Positions 50,337 to 59,521 of a stretch of 64,000 nt of DNA are shown in pieces. Source of the stretch: Methanocalculus natronophilus (lineage in GTDB: Archaea; Halobacteriota; Methanomicrobia; Methanomicrobiales; Methanocorpusculaceae); contig NZ_JBCEXH010000003.1 of the NCBI RefSeq assembly GCF_038751955.1, positions 76,740 through 140,739 of the forward strand, written 5' to 3'. The stretch's first letter is position 1, and each line of letters starts with the position of its first letter. Below the pieces are notes generated by a model that saw only the letters and a program-made list of their open reading frames with translations, ran no database searches and was not told where the DNA came from. A program made the translations under genes and the position numbers.

Positions 50337-50423
50337 GCTAATCCCCGCCATTTCAAAGGTGGGATACAGCCGCCTCCACATCACCACAATGTAAATTGCA
50401 TATGGTGTAGCATAGTATTTTTA

Positions 50424-50834
50424 ATGGTAAACCCCGAGCATTGGATAAGCGCGAGAGGCTGCGTATACAATGTTAATTACCATTTCGTATGGTCAGTAAA
50501 ATACCGGCGTAAAGTCCTGGTTGGGGACGTTGCAGAGCGGCTGAGAGAGTTGCATGAGTCCATAGCTCACGAGCGGGGTTTTCTCCTGCATGAGCAGGAG
50601 ATCATGCCCGATCACGTTCACCTGCTCATCACCGCTCATCCCAAGCACGCTCCCGCTACGATGGTGAAGATTCTTAAAGGGATCACAGCTAAGAAACTCT
50701 TTGAGTCGTTCCCCGATCTTCGTCAACCCCTCTGGAAAGGACATCTCTGGAACCCCTCCTATTATGTAGGTACCTGTGGGGATGTAACGAAGGATGTTAT
50801 CCGGAATTACATCAACACTCAGAAAGAAAAGTGA
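50424..50834 (+). CDS. tnpA: IS200-type HUH transposase TnpA
   Basis: 136 aa, full length. HUH motif in IMPDHVHLLITAHPKH (~63) and the catalytic Tyr in SYYVGTCGDVTKDVIRNYI (~112). It excises and integrates the element as single-stranded DNA using end hairpins. ATG at 50424. 4 bp upstream of tnpB. Confidence 0.95.
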   Translation: MVNPEHWISARGCVYNVNYHFVWSVKYRRKVLVGDVAERLRELHESIAHERGFLLHEQEIMPDHVHLLITAHPKHAPATMVKILKGITAKKLFESFPDLRQPLWKGHLWNPSYYVGTCGDVTKDVIRNYINTQKEK

Positions 50835-50837
50835 CTC

Positions 50838-51965
50838 ATGGCAATCAAAGCGTACCAGTATCGATTATACCCTACCAGGAAGCAGATCACCATTCTTGAG
50901 CGGACGCTTGAGAACTGTCGGTGGGTCTACAATGAAACGCTTGCCATGAGGAAGAATGCCTGGGAGCAGGAGCAGAGGTCCGTATCGTACCTGGAAACCA
51001 AACGCCAGCTTCCTCTCTGGAAACAGCAGAGACCCGACCTGAAGTCAGTTCATTCACAAGTACTTCAGGACGTGTCGCACCGGGTAGAACTGGCGTATCA
51101 GGCATTCTACAAAAGAGTCCAAAACGGCGAGAAAGAAGTGGGATATCCCCGGTTCAAAGGGAAATACCGGTATGATAGTATCTCGTATACCCAATCCGGG
51201 TTCCACCTGAAGAGTGAGGGGACAATCCTGCATCTTTCCAAGATTGGGGATATCCCGATGGTGTATCACCGCCCGATTGAGGGGGTTATCAAACGGGTCA
51301 CTATTCGTCGGACCTCAACCGGGAAGTGGTATACCAGCTTTACTGTGAAAATGGACGAGCCAAAACCCGCAGACCCAATTCCTCTCACTGAGTGTTCAGT
51401 TGTGGGGATTGATGTCGGGCTCACAACATTCTGTACTCTCTCTGACGGCACCACTATTGAGAACCCCCGGTGGTTTCGTACAGAAGAGAAACGTCTTGCC
51501 AAAGCACAACGGAAGTTCTCAAGGTGTGAGAAAGGCACCCCCAAACGAAGGAAACAACGGTTGGTTGTTGCTCGGATCCATGAAACGATTGCGAACCGGA
51601 GGAGGGACTTTGCATATAAAACCGCACATACCCTGACTCAGACGTACGATCTGCTTGTGTTTGAAGATCTGACCATCAAAACCATGATGAAAAACCACAG
51701 TCTTGCAAAGAGTATTGGCGATGCTGCCTGGAACCTTTTAATTTCAACAACCATCAACAAAGCGGAAGAAGCTGGTTGTCAGGTTGTTCTTGTGAATCCA
51801 GCGCAGACGACGCAAATGTGTTCGATCTGTGGAACAATCGTGAAAAAGACACTCTCTGATCGCGTCCATACCTGCTCTCATTGTGGGTTAATCATGGATC
51901 GCGATCTGAATGCGTCTCGTAATATTATGAGATTGGGGCTACAATCTCTTGCAAATACTGCATAG
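50838..51965 (+). CDS. tnpB: TnpB, RNA-guided nuclease of IS605
   Basis: 375 aa. N-terminal IKAYQYRLYPTRKQITILERTLENCRWVYN (OrfB helix-turn-helix), RuvC catalytic residues in VVGIDVGLTTFCTLSDG (D, ~193), LLVFEDLTIKTMM (E, ~275), and DRDLNASRNIMR (D, ~353), and a zinc finger CSICG...CSHCG (~330-350). All catalytic positions are present, so it is probably active. TnpB cuts DNA guided by an RNA from the element's right end, favouring element retention. Confidence 0.95.
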   Translation: MAIKAYQYRLYPTRKQITILERTLENCRWVYNETLAMRKNAWEQEQRSVSYLETKRQLPLWKQQRPDLKSVHSQVLQDVSHRVELAYQAFYKRVQNGEKEVGYPRFKGKYRYDSISYTQSGFHLKSEGTILHLSKIGDIPMVYHRPIEGVIKRVTIRRTSTGKWYTSFTVKMDEPKPADPIPLTECSVVGIDVGLTTFCTLSDGTTIENPRWFRTEEKRLAKAQRKFSRCEKGTPKRRKQRLVVARIHETIANRRRDFAYKTAHTLTQTYDLLVFEDLTIKTMMKNHSLAKSIGDAAWNLLISTTINKAEEAGCQVVLVNPAQTTQMCSICGTIVKKTLSDRVHTCSHCGLIMDRDLNASRNIMRLGLQSLANTA

Positions 51966-51995
51966 ATGCCCCTGACGTTAGTAGGGGGAGTAGTC
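51850..51995 (+). ncRNA. Predicted omega/reRNA of the IS605 right end
   Basis: By analogy with characterised TnpB elements, the 3' end of tnpB plus the right-end hairpin (CCCCTGACGTTAGTAGGGG) should be the guide-RNA scaffold, with the guide starting just past the element end, near TGAATTAGGTTTTATC. Inferred from family knowledge; boundaries are approximate. Confidence 0.45.
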
Positions 51996-52057
51996 ACTGA
52001 ATTAGGTTTTATCTGATGTTGATATTACTAAAAAATGGTGAGATCCTCTCCTCTTCC

Positions 52058-52975
52058 TCATGCTCCGGTATAGATCTTCCATGCCTCGTCGACGGTTGCT
52101 CCTTCGACAGTTATTGCATAGATTGCATTTGAGAACCTGACAGCTGCTGCAAGCTCTTTCTGGTGGATATTCCTGCCGGTGGCATTGCCTGCCGCCCCGC
52201 CGGTATGGATCTGGTCATAGAGTTCATCTAAGAACTTCCTCTCATCAATTGACGATCCGCCTGCACAGACTACCCGCGTCCTGCCGGCAGCAAGCACCGC
52301 CTCGTTCAGGAGGTCTGACGATTTCGCACCCTCTTTCTTCGGGGCATTCACTTTTACGTAATCTGCACCAAGAGAGGCTGCAACTCCGGCTGCACCTGCG
52401 ATGAGATGCGGATCCTTCTCATCTTTGACTGCAATCCCACGCGGGTAGATCCAGAGCACGACCAGGAGCCCGTTTGCATGTGCATCCAGGATCACCTGCT
52501 GCGCCTCCCGCATCATCTCTGCCTCGTACTGGGATCCGATATAGATGGTATAGCCGACAGCGACAATGGCAAGGCCTGTTCTGTCGCGGAGATCAACTGC
52601 ATCCTGCACAGATACGAGGAGTGGGCTGTAGGGGTCTTTCTGCTCTGTCTTCACAAGATGCGTCTTTGAATTGAGCTTGACCAGATACGGCACATCAGGA
52701 TAATCCATCCCATACCGTGCAATCAGGCCATACTGCGTGGCAAAGACTCCCACCCTGCTCTGGGATGCGATTGTAAAGAGGTGATCCGGCGTTGCATCAT
52801 CCTCATGAATACCCTCCCCAAAAAAGTCGTCATTCAGGTGCTCAACCTTCTGATCTCCTGCAAAAAGCATCAGGCGGCCGGTACCCCTGGTCACCCGCTG
52901 ATAATTTGAGATGAATGTATCGACTGCCGGAAACGGCACATCGAGTGGAACCGAGAAGACATCTTCTGTTGTCAT
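52058..52975 (-). CDS. Class I fructose-bisphosphate aldolase family (DeoC/FbaB type)
   Basis: About 305 aa from ATG 52975; five codons more are possible. TIM-barrel aldolase: LMLFAGDQKVEHLNDDF, PYLVKLNSKTHL, IVAVGYTIYIGSQYE, VLWIYPRGIAV, GADYVKVNAPKKEG (probable Schiff-base Lys), RVVCAGGSS (phosphate loop). Archaeal aldolases of this type act in gluconeogenesis; related methanogen proteins make 2-amino-3,7-dideoxyheptulosonate for aromatics. Which reaction is not decided by these motifs. Confidence 0.85.
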   Translation of the reverse strand: MTTEDVFSVPLDVPFPAVDTFISNYQRVTRGTGRLMLFAGDQKVEHLNDDFFGEGIHEDDATPDHLFTIASQSRVGVFATQYGLIARYGMDYPDVPYLVKLNSKTHLVKTEQKDPYSPLLVSVQDAVDLRDRTGLAIVAVGYTIYIGSQYEAEMMREAQQVILDAHANGLLVVLWIYPRGIAVKDEKDPHLIAGAAGVAASLGADYVKVNAPKKEGAKSSDLLNEAVLAAGRTRVVCAGGSSIDERKFLDELYDQIHTGGAAGNATGRNIHQKELAAAVRFSNAIYAITVEGATVDEAWKIYTGA

Positions 52976-53083
52976 ACCAGAGAATATCATCCCGAAGCTG
53001 ATTAATGGTTGCGGATGGTACCGGTGCCAGGTGCTTCCGGCTATTTGGAACTTTTGAAAAAAGAGGGGTTTTTGGTATCCTTT

Positions 53084-53512
53084 CTACTCGATATGGATAA
53101 CCTGATGTCCTTTCCCTGAATCTTTCGTACAGGTGATCTCAAGGATGCCATTGATGCAGGTCATCCTGGTATTGTCAGGATCAACCTGGGGAATATCTAC
53201 GACTGCAATCGGGCTTTTCTGTTCATGCGAGATGATATGCAGGCGCCCGCCCTCAAAGAAGATCCGGATCTGATCGGGATCATATCCCGAGACATCGGTT
53301 GTAATCATCAGATCATCGTTGATCTCATAGATCTCAACCTGTTGCTCCCTCTCTTCAGGGAAAAAGTCAGGTGAATCTACTGGAAATCCACCTATCACTA
53401 CACGGAATCCAAGGATATGGGGAAACGGCAGCCCCGGATCCATTGACTCCTCCATAATCTTCCGTACCGCGTCAATAAGTTCCCTGTATGCATCTGATGG
53501 TTTTTCGCTCAT
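53084..53512 (-). CDS. Hsp20/alpha-crystallin family small heat-shock protein
   Basis: 142 aa. Alpha-crystallin domain ~57-140: QVEIYEINDDLMITTDVSGYDPDQIRIFFEGGRLHIISHEQKSPIAVVDIPQVDPDNTRMTCINGILEITCTK. The usual A-x-x-x-N-G-h-L-x-h motif is NGILEITC. The N-terminal arm holds LPFPHILGFRVVIGG. Holdase chaperone. 20 bp downstream of the cdc48 gene on the same strand, so probably one stress operon. Confidence 0.88.
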   Translation of the reverse strand: MSEKPSDAYRELIDAVRKIMEESMDPGLPFPHILGFRVVIGGFPVDSPDFFPEEREQQVEIYEINDDLMITTDVSGYDPDQIRIFFEGGRLHIISHEQKSPIAVVDIPQVDPDNTRMTCINGILEITCTKDSGKGHQVIHIE

Positions 53513-53532
53513 TGCTTATTTCACACTCAGTC

Positions 53533-55926
53533 TCAATCCTCTGCCAGAGCAGATTCCACTTCTTCTGTAGTCTTTCGGATCACATCAAACTGTTTGCTAC
53601 CCGAGAGGACCAGATCACGAAGCTTCTCTGCCTCTGCAGCACTCTGCTCACTCTTCTCAATCATGAGCGCACGTTTTGCGACATTCAGCCCCTTTTCAAG
53701 CACCTTCCGCTGCTCTTCGTTATAGAGGTACTCCCAGGACTGCCGCTCGGCTTCCAGGATGGTGTCACTGTCAAGCGACGGCTTCACCTTCTGCTGTGCA
53801 CGGATCACATGCTCTTTGGTGACACGGACATTCTCCATTGCATCTTTCATCTCCTGCTCGCTCCTGCCACTCATGTTGGTGATGAAGTCACGGATTGCAT
53901 AGAGTTTGGCTTCACGGACAAGCGCCTCGATATCTGCTCCCACATACCCCTTCGTCTCTGTAACGAGGGCATCGAGATCGATATCCCGTGCAAGCACACC
54001 TTCGTCATCCCTGAGGTAGACATTGAAGATCTGCTTCCGTCCCTCATCATCAGGTGGCGGGACAAAGATATGCCGCTCAAGCCGCCCGGGACGCATGAGT
54101 GCAGGATCCATCATATCGGGCCTGTTTGTCGCGCCGATAACAACAACATCCTTCAGTTCCTCAAGCCCGTCGAGTTCGGTCAGGATCTGGCTGACCACAC
54201 TCTCGGTTACATGGGATGAGCCCATGTAGGTGCCCCGCCGTGGAACAAGTGCATCCACCTCGTCAAAGAAGATGATCGACGGGGATGCCTGCCGCGCTTT
54301 CCTGAAGATCTCCCGCACTCCTTTCTCGGATTCTCCAACCCATTTCGAGAGGAGTTCGGGTCCCTTGATGGATATAAAGTTACATTCACTCTCATTTGCA
54401 ACCGCTTTTGCAAGGAGCGTCTTTCCGGTACCCGGAGGGCCGAAGAGGAGGATGCCTTTTGGCGGCTTTGTGGTGAGCTTCTGGAAGAGATCGGGGTACC
54501 TGAGCGGCCACTCGACTGCTTCCTTCAGCTCGCTCTTCACATGCTCAAGTCCCCCGACATCGCTCCAGCGGATATCCGGAACCTCAACGAGAACCTCTCT
54601 CATTGCGCTTGGCTCTACATGCTTTATTGCCTCATCAAAGTCCTCGCGCACCACCTTCAGTTCGTCCAGGAGTTCAGCTGGGATCTCTTCATCAACATTA
54701 ATCCTTGGAATGATCTTTCTGAGCGCATGCATCGCGGCTTCCTTCACCAGAAGGGCGAGATCAGCCCCGACAAATCCGTGGGTGATGTCAGCAAACCGGG
54801 TAAGGTCAACATCATCTGCAAGCGGGACGCCTCTGCTGTGGATCTGCAGGACTTCAAGCCGCCCTTTCTTGTCGGGGATACCGATCTCGATCTCGCGATC
54901 GAACCTGCCCCCGCGCCTGAGAGCGGGATCGATGGCATCCGGTATGTTTGTGGCGCCGATGACAATCACCTGTCCCCGGCTCTTCAGCCCGTCCATCAGG
55001 GCAAGAAGCTGGGCAACAACCCGCCGCTCAACTTCCCCTTTGGTGTCTTCGCGTTTTGGGGCTATCGAGTCTATCTCGTCGATGAAGATGATCGTCGGCG
55101 CATTCTCCTGTGCCTCTTCGAAGACTTCACGGAGTTTGCCTTCAGACTCTCCATAGTATTTGCTCATGATCTCAGGGCCCGAGAGGGTGATGAAGTGTGC
55201 ATCCACTTCGCTGGCAACCGCACGGGCGATCAGGGTCTTGCCTGTCCCTGGCGGCCCATAGAGCAGAACGCCTTTTGGGGGCTCGATACCGAGCTTTTCG
55301 AAGAGTTCCGGGTGGCGTAGCGGGAGCTCGATCATCTCGCGGACAAACTGGAGTTCGCGGCCAAGCCCGCCGATATCCTCGTAATGGATATCAGAGACAC
55401 CCTCCCGTCCCTTATCGCCTTCATAGGGTGTCTCTTTCAGCTCAATCTCAGTCTCTTCAGAAACGATTGCAACGCCCTTCGGGCTTACTTTCGCGATAAC
55501 AAAGGTAAGCGGGTTCCCAAGGACATTCACCCGTACGGTCTGTCCCTGGGAGACTGATCTCCCAAGGAGCATCCGCCTGAGGTACTGCTCACCGCCGACA
55601 AGACGGATCGGCTGGGTGGGCTGGATGGTCACTTTTGTTGCATATCCTGCCTCCAGCTTCCTGATCCTGACCCGATCGTCAATACCGGCACTGGCATTGC
55701 TCCTGACATTTCCGTCAATCCTGATAACAGACCGTCCGGTATCTTCGGGGAAACCCGGCCAGACGATGGCAGCGGCTTTCTTCCTCCCCGAGATCTCAAT
55801 AACATCCCCTGAGACCAGGTTTAACTGCTTCATAACATCAATTGAGAGGCGGGCAATGCCCCGTCCGGCATCGCCATGAGCTGCCTCCTTGACAACAAGA
55901 TCCATGTATTCTTTATCTGTGGGCAT
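53533..55926 (-). CDS. CDC48/VAT-type AAA+ ATPase
   Basis: 797 aa, the length of VAT. N domain (double-psi barrel, ~1-180: [25 protein letters not shown]). D1: [18 protein letters not shown] (Walker A), [24 protein letters not shown] (Walker B). D2: [33 protein letters not shown]. Unfolds proteins for the proteasome. The ATG at 55926 follows AAGGTGAT at good spacing, which decides it over the GTG at 55935. Confidence 0.96.
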   Translation of the reverse strand: MPTDKEYMDLVVKEAAHGDAGRGIARLSIDVMKQLNLVSGDVIEISGRKKAAAIVWPGFPEDTGRSVIRIDGNVRSNASAGIDDRVRIRKLEAGYATKVTIQPTQPIRLVGGEQYLRRMLLGRSVSQGQTVRVNVLGNPLTFVIAKVSPKGVAIVSEETEIELKETPYEGDKGREGVSDIHYEDIGGLGRELQFVREMIELPLRHPELFEKLGIEPPKGVLLYGPPGTGKTLIARAVASEVDAHFITLSGPEIMSKYYGESEGKLREVFEEAQENAPTIIFIDEIDSIAPKREDTKGEVERRVVAQLLALMDGLKSRGQVIVIGATNIPDAIDPALRRGGRFDREIEIGIPDKKGRLEVLQIHSRGVPLADDVDLTRFADITHGFVGADLALLVKEAAMHALRKIIPRINVDEEIPAELLDELKVVREDFDEAIKHVEPSAMREVLVEVPDIRWSDVGGLEHVKSELKEAVEWPLRYPDLFQKLTTKPPKGILLFGPPGTGKTLLAKAVANESECNFISIKGPELLSKWVGESEKGVREIFRKARQASPSIIFFDEVDALVPRRGTYMGSSHVTESVVSQILTELDGLEELKDVVVIGATNRPDMMDPALMRPGRLERHIFVPPPDDEGRKQIFNVYLRDDEGVLARDIDLDALVTETKGYVGADIEALVREAKLYAIRDFITNMSGRSEQEMKDAMENVRVTKEHVIRAQQKVKPSLDSDTILEAERQSWEYLYNEEQRKVLEKGLNVAKRALMIEKSEQSAAEAEKLRDLVLSGSKQFDVIRKTTEEVESALAED

Positions 55927-55962
55927 AGTAATCACCTTGATTTACCATACGTTAGTCTTGTT

Positions 55963-55976
55963 CAATATATATAATT
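55963..55976 (-). promoter_or_regulatory. TATA box of the cdc48-hsp20 operon
   Basis: On the minus strand, AATTATATATATTG, a strong box A, predicts a start near 55938-55942 and a ~15-nt leader that carries the Shine-Dalgarno AAGGTGAT. Confidence 0.6.
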
Positions 55977-56061
55977 TTCTATTGATCGGGATTTAGGATT
56001 CCACATCAGTGGTTACGGCAAATCTGTAATATCTCCGTGGGTTAAAAAAGCTGACGGAATG

Positions 56062-56069
56062 AAAAAAAA
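56062..56069 (-). terminator. Oligo-T terminator after thiC
   Basis: T8 in the leftward transcript directly after the thiC stop codon at 56070-56072, followed by a further T-run about 15 bp later. Confidence 0.55.
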
Positions 56070-57347
56070 TTAGAAATTAAAGTGTTTACTGACGATCTTT
56101 AATGCACAATAATCTCCGCACATCGTGCATGCGTCAGTATCTGCAGGGGATCGGCTGTCCCTGATATGCCGGGCATGTGCAGGATTCATCGCGACAGCAA
56201 ACTGACGCTCCCAGTCAAGATCCCGGCGGGCATGCCCCATCTCAAGGTCAAGTGCCCTGGTCTTCTTCAGCTTGACCATATCTCCGGCATGTGCCGCAAT
56301 CCGTGAGGATATCACTCCTTCATAGACTTCCTTTGGTGTCGGGAGTGCAAGGTGCTCTGCCGGGGTGACATAGCAGATGAAGTCTGCTCCTGCTGAGGAT
56401 GAAACAGCAGCGCCGATCGCTGCCACACGGTCATCATAGCCGGGTGCGATATCGGTGACGAGTGGCCCGAGCATATAGAATGGCTTGTTATTGGTGACCC
56501 GCTTCTGGAGCTGGACATTTGTTGCAATCTCATCAAGCGGGATATGGCCCGGCCCCTCCACAATCGCCTGTACACCAAACTCATTTGCCTTGTCTGCCAG
56601 TTCCGCATTTATCAGGAGTTCCTGGATCTGGGCACGGTCTGTTGCATCATGCACTGCTCCTGCACGCATGCCGTTTCCAAAGGAGAGTGTCACTTCATGC
56701 TCTTTCATGATCTCAAGGAGGTAGTCATACCGGCGGTAGAGAGGGTTTTCGGTCTCGTTATGGAGCATCCAGGCGGTCATGAATGCACCGCCACGGGAGA
56801 CAAGGCCCCCATGCCTGCCCTGGTTCTGGAGCCGCTTCATCGTCTCCCAGTTGATCCCGGTATGGATCGCCATGAAGTTCGTGCCAAGCTTCGCCTGATC
56901 CTCTGTCGCCTTGAAGAGGTCGTCTTCATCCATGTGTACAACAGCGCCTTTCTTCCGTGCAGCCTCAATGAATGCCTGGTAGAGGGGAACAGATCCGACA
57001 GAGAGGGTGGTATTCTCTATGACTCTCTGCCGTATCTGCAGGAAATCTCCACCTGTTGAGAGCTCCATTAAGGTATCTGCACCGGCAAGTTCCGCCTGCC
57101 GTGCCTTCTCAACTTCCTCTTCAATATCCACAATATCTGAGGATGTTCCGATGGAGGCATTCACTTTTGTCCTGAGGCCCTCACCGATTCCGCAGATCTT
57201 CACATCCCTGTATGGGCTCATCGGAATGACAATATGCCCTCCGGCAATACTGCGCCTGATAAAATCTTCTGTGACTCCTTCAGATTGTGCAACACGTTTC
57301 ATCTCTTCGGTAATGATGCCGCGCCTGGCATCTTCCAGTATTGTCAT
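56070..57347 (-). CDS. thiC: Phosphomethylpyrimidine synthase ThiC
   Basis: 425 aa from the ATG at 57347. Radical-SAM-like B12-independent enzyme converting AIR to HMP-P for thiamine. Conserved core: [122 protein letters not shown], ending with the 4Fe-4S Cys motif [11 protein letters not shown]. Shorter N terminus than bacterial ThiC, as in archaea. No TPP riboswitch is seen in the 175-bp upstream region. Confidence 0.97.
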   Translation of the reverse strand: MTILEDARRGIITEEMKRVAQSEGVTEDFIRRSIAGGHIVIPMSPYRDVKICGIGEGLRTKVNASIGTSSDIVDIEEEVEKARQAELAGADTLMELSTGGDFLQIRQRVIENTTLSVGSVPLYQAFIEAARKKGAVVHMDEDDLFKATEDQAKLGTNFMAIHTGINWETMKRLQNQGRHGGLVSRGGAFMTAWMLHNETENPLYRRYDYLLEIMKEHEVTLSFGNGMRAGAVHDATDRAQIQELLINAELADKANEFGVQAIVEGPGHIPLDEIATNVQLQKRVTNNKPFYMLGPLVTDIAPGYDDRVAAIGAAVSSSAGADFICYVTPAEHLALPTPKEVYEGVISSRIAAHAGDMVKLKKTRALDLEMGHARRDLDWERQFAVAMNPAHARHIRDSRSPADTDACTMCGDYCALKIVSKHFNF

Positions 57348-57523
57348 GCAGAGTACAATGATCAAATAGAAGATAAAGCCTTTTATTTCTCAAAAAAAGC
57401 TCAATTTTACTTTCTTTCTTGGCAATAAATATTGTTTACATTATCTTCTCAAAAGTTGTTCTGGTGCAGCCTGACATACCTTAAATAAAATTCAGAGCCA
57501 ATATTTTTAATGCTGGTGAATAA

Positions 57524-58246
57524 TTGCTCGTTAATTTTGGTGGTTTTATTCCAATCAGTACTGTCGACTGGCCCGGACGTGCCGTATGTACGGTATTCCT
57601 GCGCGGCTGCCCGGTCAGGTGCGACTACTGCCATAATGCAGACCTCCAGAATGGCAGCGATCTCCGTTTGGTGGATGAGATCCTTGCGATGATACAATCA
57701 TCCTGTATAGCAGCATCCGGCGTCATATTCTCAGGCGGTGAACCGACACACCAGGGAGAAGCGCTCCGTGAACTGGCAAAGCGGTCAAGTGAGATGGGTA
57801 TTCGTGTCGGCATCCATACCAATGGTGTCTACCCCGAAACGCTCAGGGATCTCATCAGTGATGGATCGCTTCACCGGGTTGCCCTTGATATCAAGGCGCG
57901 GTGGAACCGATACGACAATCTCCTCAGGGAGAACTATTGCAGGGCTGTGAAAGAAACCCTCATTACCTGCCAAACAGCATATCTTAAAGGTGAACTCCCT
58001 GAATTTCAGGTTGTTATCACGCTCTTTCGCGGCTATGAGGATGAGGTCAAATATATCTCACGAGATACAATGCATCTCCCTCTTGTGCTTCAGCAGGGGG
58101 TATTCGGTGAGATTACACCACTCTCATCAGCCGAACTAAGGGTGATTGCTGATGGGTTAGGACGATCGGTCATAATCAGGACACGGGAAGATGGAGAATT
58201 TTACTATGAAGGTACTCGGACTGGTCGGTCTCCCGGCGAGCGGTAA
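57524..58246 (+). CDS. nrdG: NrdG-like radical-SAM activating enzyme (TTG start)
   Basis: 240 aa. Radical SAM motif RGCPVRCDYCHN (C-x3-C-x2-C, ~30), IFSGGEPTHQ (~68), and IHTNG. It resembles the activase of anaerobic ribonucleotide reductase, type NrdG/PFL-AE. The start is TTG at 57524 with GGTGA 6 bases upstream; no ATG fits, as the nearby ATG at 57510 is in another frame. No nrdD is in the window. The 3' end overlaps the UPF0200 gene by 41 bp. Confidence 0.85.
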   Translation: MLVNFGGFIPISTVDWPGRAVCTVFLRGCPVRCDYCHNADLQNGSDLRLVDEILAMIQSSCIAASGVIFSGGEPTHQGEALRELAKRSSEMGIRVGIHTNGVYPETLRDLISDGSLHRVALDIKARWNRYDNLLRENYCRAVKETLITCQTAYLKGELPEFQVVITLFRGYEDEVKYISRDTMHLPLVLQQGVFGEITPLSSAELRVIADGLGRSVIIRTREDGEFYYEGTRTGRSPGER

Positions 58247-58751
58247 AGGTGAATGCTCACGTATAGCAGAGGAGCTGGGCATCCCGGTCGTTGTCATGGG
58301 CGATGTTATCCGGCAGTATGCAGAAGAGGAAGGAGTGGATGCAACTGATCTCCACCTCGGCACCATCGCACGCCGTCTCAGGGAAGAGCAGGGGATGGCG
58401 GCTATTGCAGAGCTGACCATACCCGTGATCGAGGCTCTTGATGCTCATGTTGTCCTGGTCGATGGTATCAGGGGAGATGCCGAGGTTGCATTCTATCGCC
58501 GTCATTTTCCCGATTTTCTCTTAATTGCCATTGAATGCCCGTTCTCCGAGCGGTTACGGCGCCTGAAAGAGCGAAGGCGATCAGATGATATGCAGAGTGA
58601 AGACGATCTCAGGCTGCGCGATGAGCGTGAGTGCGGCTTTGGCCTTGCTACAGCAATGCACCATGCAGATGTCCGTATAGAGAATACAACGTCCCTTGAA
58701 GCTTTTCAGACACGGGTACGCGATATATTGAAAGATTTGGGCGGTTTATAA
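58206..58751 (+). CDS. UPF0200 family nucleotide kinase-like protein
   Basis: 181 aa from ATG 58206. P-loop LGLVGLPASGKGECSRIAEELGIPVVVMGDVIR, then DGIRGDAEVAFYRRHFPDFLLIAIECPFSERLRRLKERRRSDD: a small P-loop kinase resembling adenylate or dephospho-CoA kinases. The archaeal UPF0200 family has no proven substrate. Overlaps the radical-SAM gene and ends at the start of the next (TAATG). Confidence 0.85.
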   Translation: MKVLGLVGLPASGKGECSRIAEELGIPVVVMGDVIRQYAEEEGVDATDLHLGTIARRLREEQGMAAIAELTIPVIEALDAHVVLVDGIRGDAEVAFYRRHFPDFLLIAIECPFSERLRRLKERRRSDDMQSEDDLRLRDERECGFGLATAMHHADVRIENTTSLEAFQTRVRDILKDLGGL

Positions 58752-59521
58752 TGATTCAGGCTCTCTATTTCTCCTCATCATCGAAGGTATGGGATGATCC
58801 GGACTGGGTCTTTGGAATTGAGGAGATCGGCTATGACGGCTGGGAGATCTCAGCAGACGGCAACTACCGGCTTGATGAGAAGAGTAAAAAAGAGCGTTTG
58901 TCTGATGTCATAGCAAGTACCAGCCTGCAGGTGACTGTACATGCACCCTATGGCGATCTCAATCCTGCGTCCATAAATTATCCGATATGGCGTGAATCTG
59001 TCAGGCAGGTCTGCCTCTGTATCGAGCATGCAGCTGATCTGACAGACCGGGTGACGATCCATCCGGGGTATCTCTCACCCCTCTCAAAATATGACCCCGG
59101 GCGGGCATGGTCACTCCAGAAAGAGGCACTCACAGAAATCGGGAAAACCGCAGAGGATCATGGCATTCTTGCCTGCCTTGAAAATATGATCTCCATTAAG
59201 GAATTTCTCTGCCGGGATCCCGGGGAGCTCTTTGGTATGATTGAGGGAATTGAAGGTATCGGTACAACTATCGACATCGGCCATGCCAACACAACAGGCA
59301 CAGTTGATGAGTTTCTCAGGCACCTCGGATCAGCTGATCACCTGCATCTCCATGACAACCATGGATCCTCAGATGAGCATCTTGCCCTCAGGAGAGGAAC
59401 CGTTGACTGGAACCGTGTCTCGAAAGCCGTACTTGAATCATATTCGGGGATCGTTGTCGTTGAGGGCCGTAATCTCGTGGAAGCAGAGGAGAGCCTGCAT
59501 GTTGTCAGGGGGTGGCACTGA
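58751..59521 (+). CDS. Sugar phosphate isomerase/epimerase-like TIM barrel
   Basis: 256 aa, AP-endonuclease-2 / xylose-isomerase-like barrel. Metal site residues in TVHAPYGDLNPAS (H, ~60), VTIHPGYLSP (~97), ACLENMISIK (E, ~140), TTIDIGHANTTG (D/H, ~177), HLHDNHGSSDEHL (H, ~200), GIVVVEGRN (E). Typical of metal-dependent epimerases; substrate unknown. 10-bp overlap with RNase Z. Confidence 0.82.
   Translation: MIQALYFSSSSKVWDDPDWVFGIEEIGYDGWEISADGNYRLDEKSKKERLSDVIASTSLQVTVHAPYGDLNPASINYPIWRESVRQVCLCIEHAADLTDRVTIHPGYLSPLSKYDPGRAWSLQKEALTEIGKTAEDHGILACLENMISIKEFLCRDPGELFGMIEGIEGIGTTIDIGHANTTGTVDEFLRHLGSADHLHLHDNHGSSDEHLALRRGTVDWNRVSKAVLESYSGIVVVEGRNLVEAEESLHVVRGWH

Larger units (their letters stand above)
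50341..51995 (+). mobile_element. IS200/IS605-family element (TnpA + TnpB)
   Basis: Two intact genes in the usual order, framed by hairpins: left ATCCC/GGGAT at 50341-50345 and 50361-50365, right CCCCT/AGGGG at 51969-51973 and 51983-51987. Ends without long inverted repeats are normal for the family. Exact boundaries are estimated: left near 50330-50341, right near 51990-52005. Inserted directly after the IS110 fragment. Probably still mobile, as both genes look complete. Confidence 0.85.

Noticed and set aside
48800-51995. Integrative element bounded by tRNA-Glu
   Set aside because: No integrase gene and no partial tRNA copy seen; the patch is explained by small elements and remnants.
53488-55156. 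Long plus-strand frames opposite cdc48
   Set aside because: They mirror the codon structure of the conserved AAA+ gene; compositions are Ser/Arg-rich and unlike real proteins.
57348-57520. Possible TPP riboswitch upstream of thiC
   Set aside because: No CTGAGA-type conserved core or matching stems on the minus strand; only A/T-rich promoter-like sequence.
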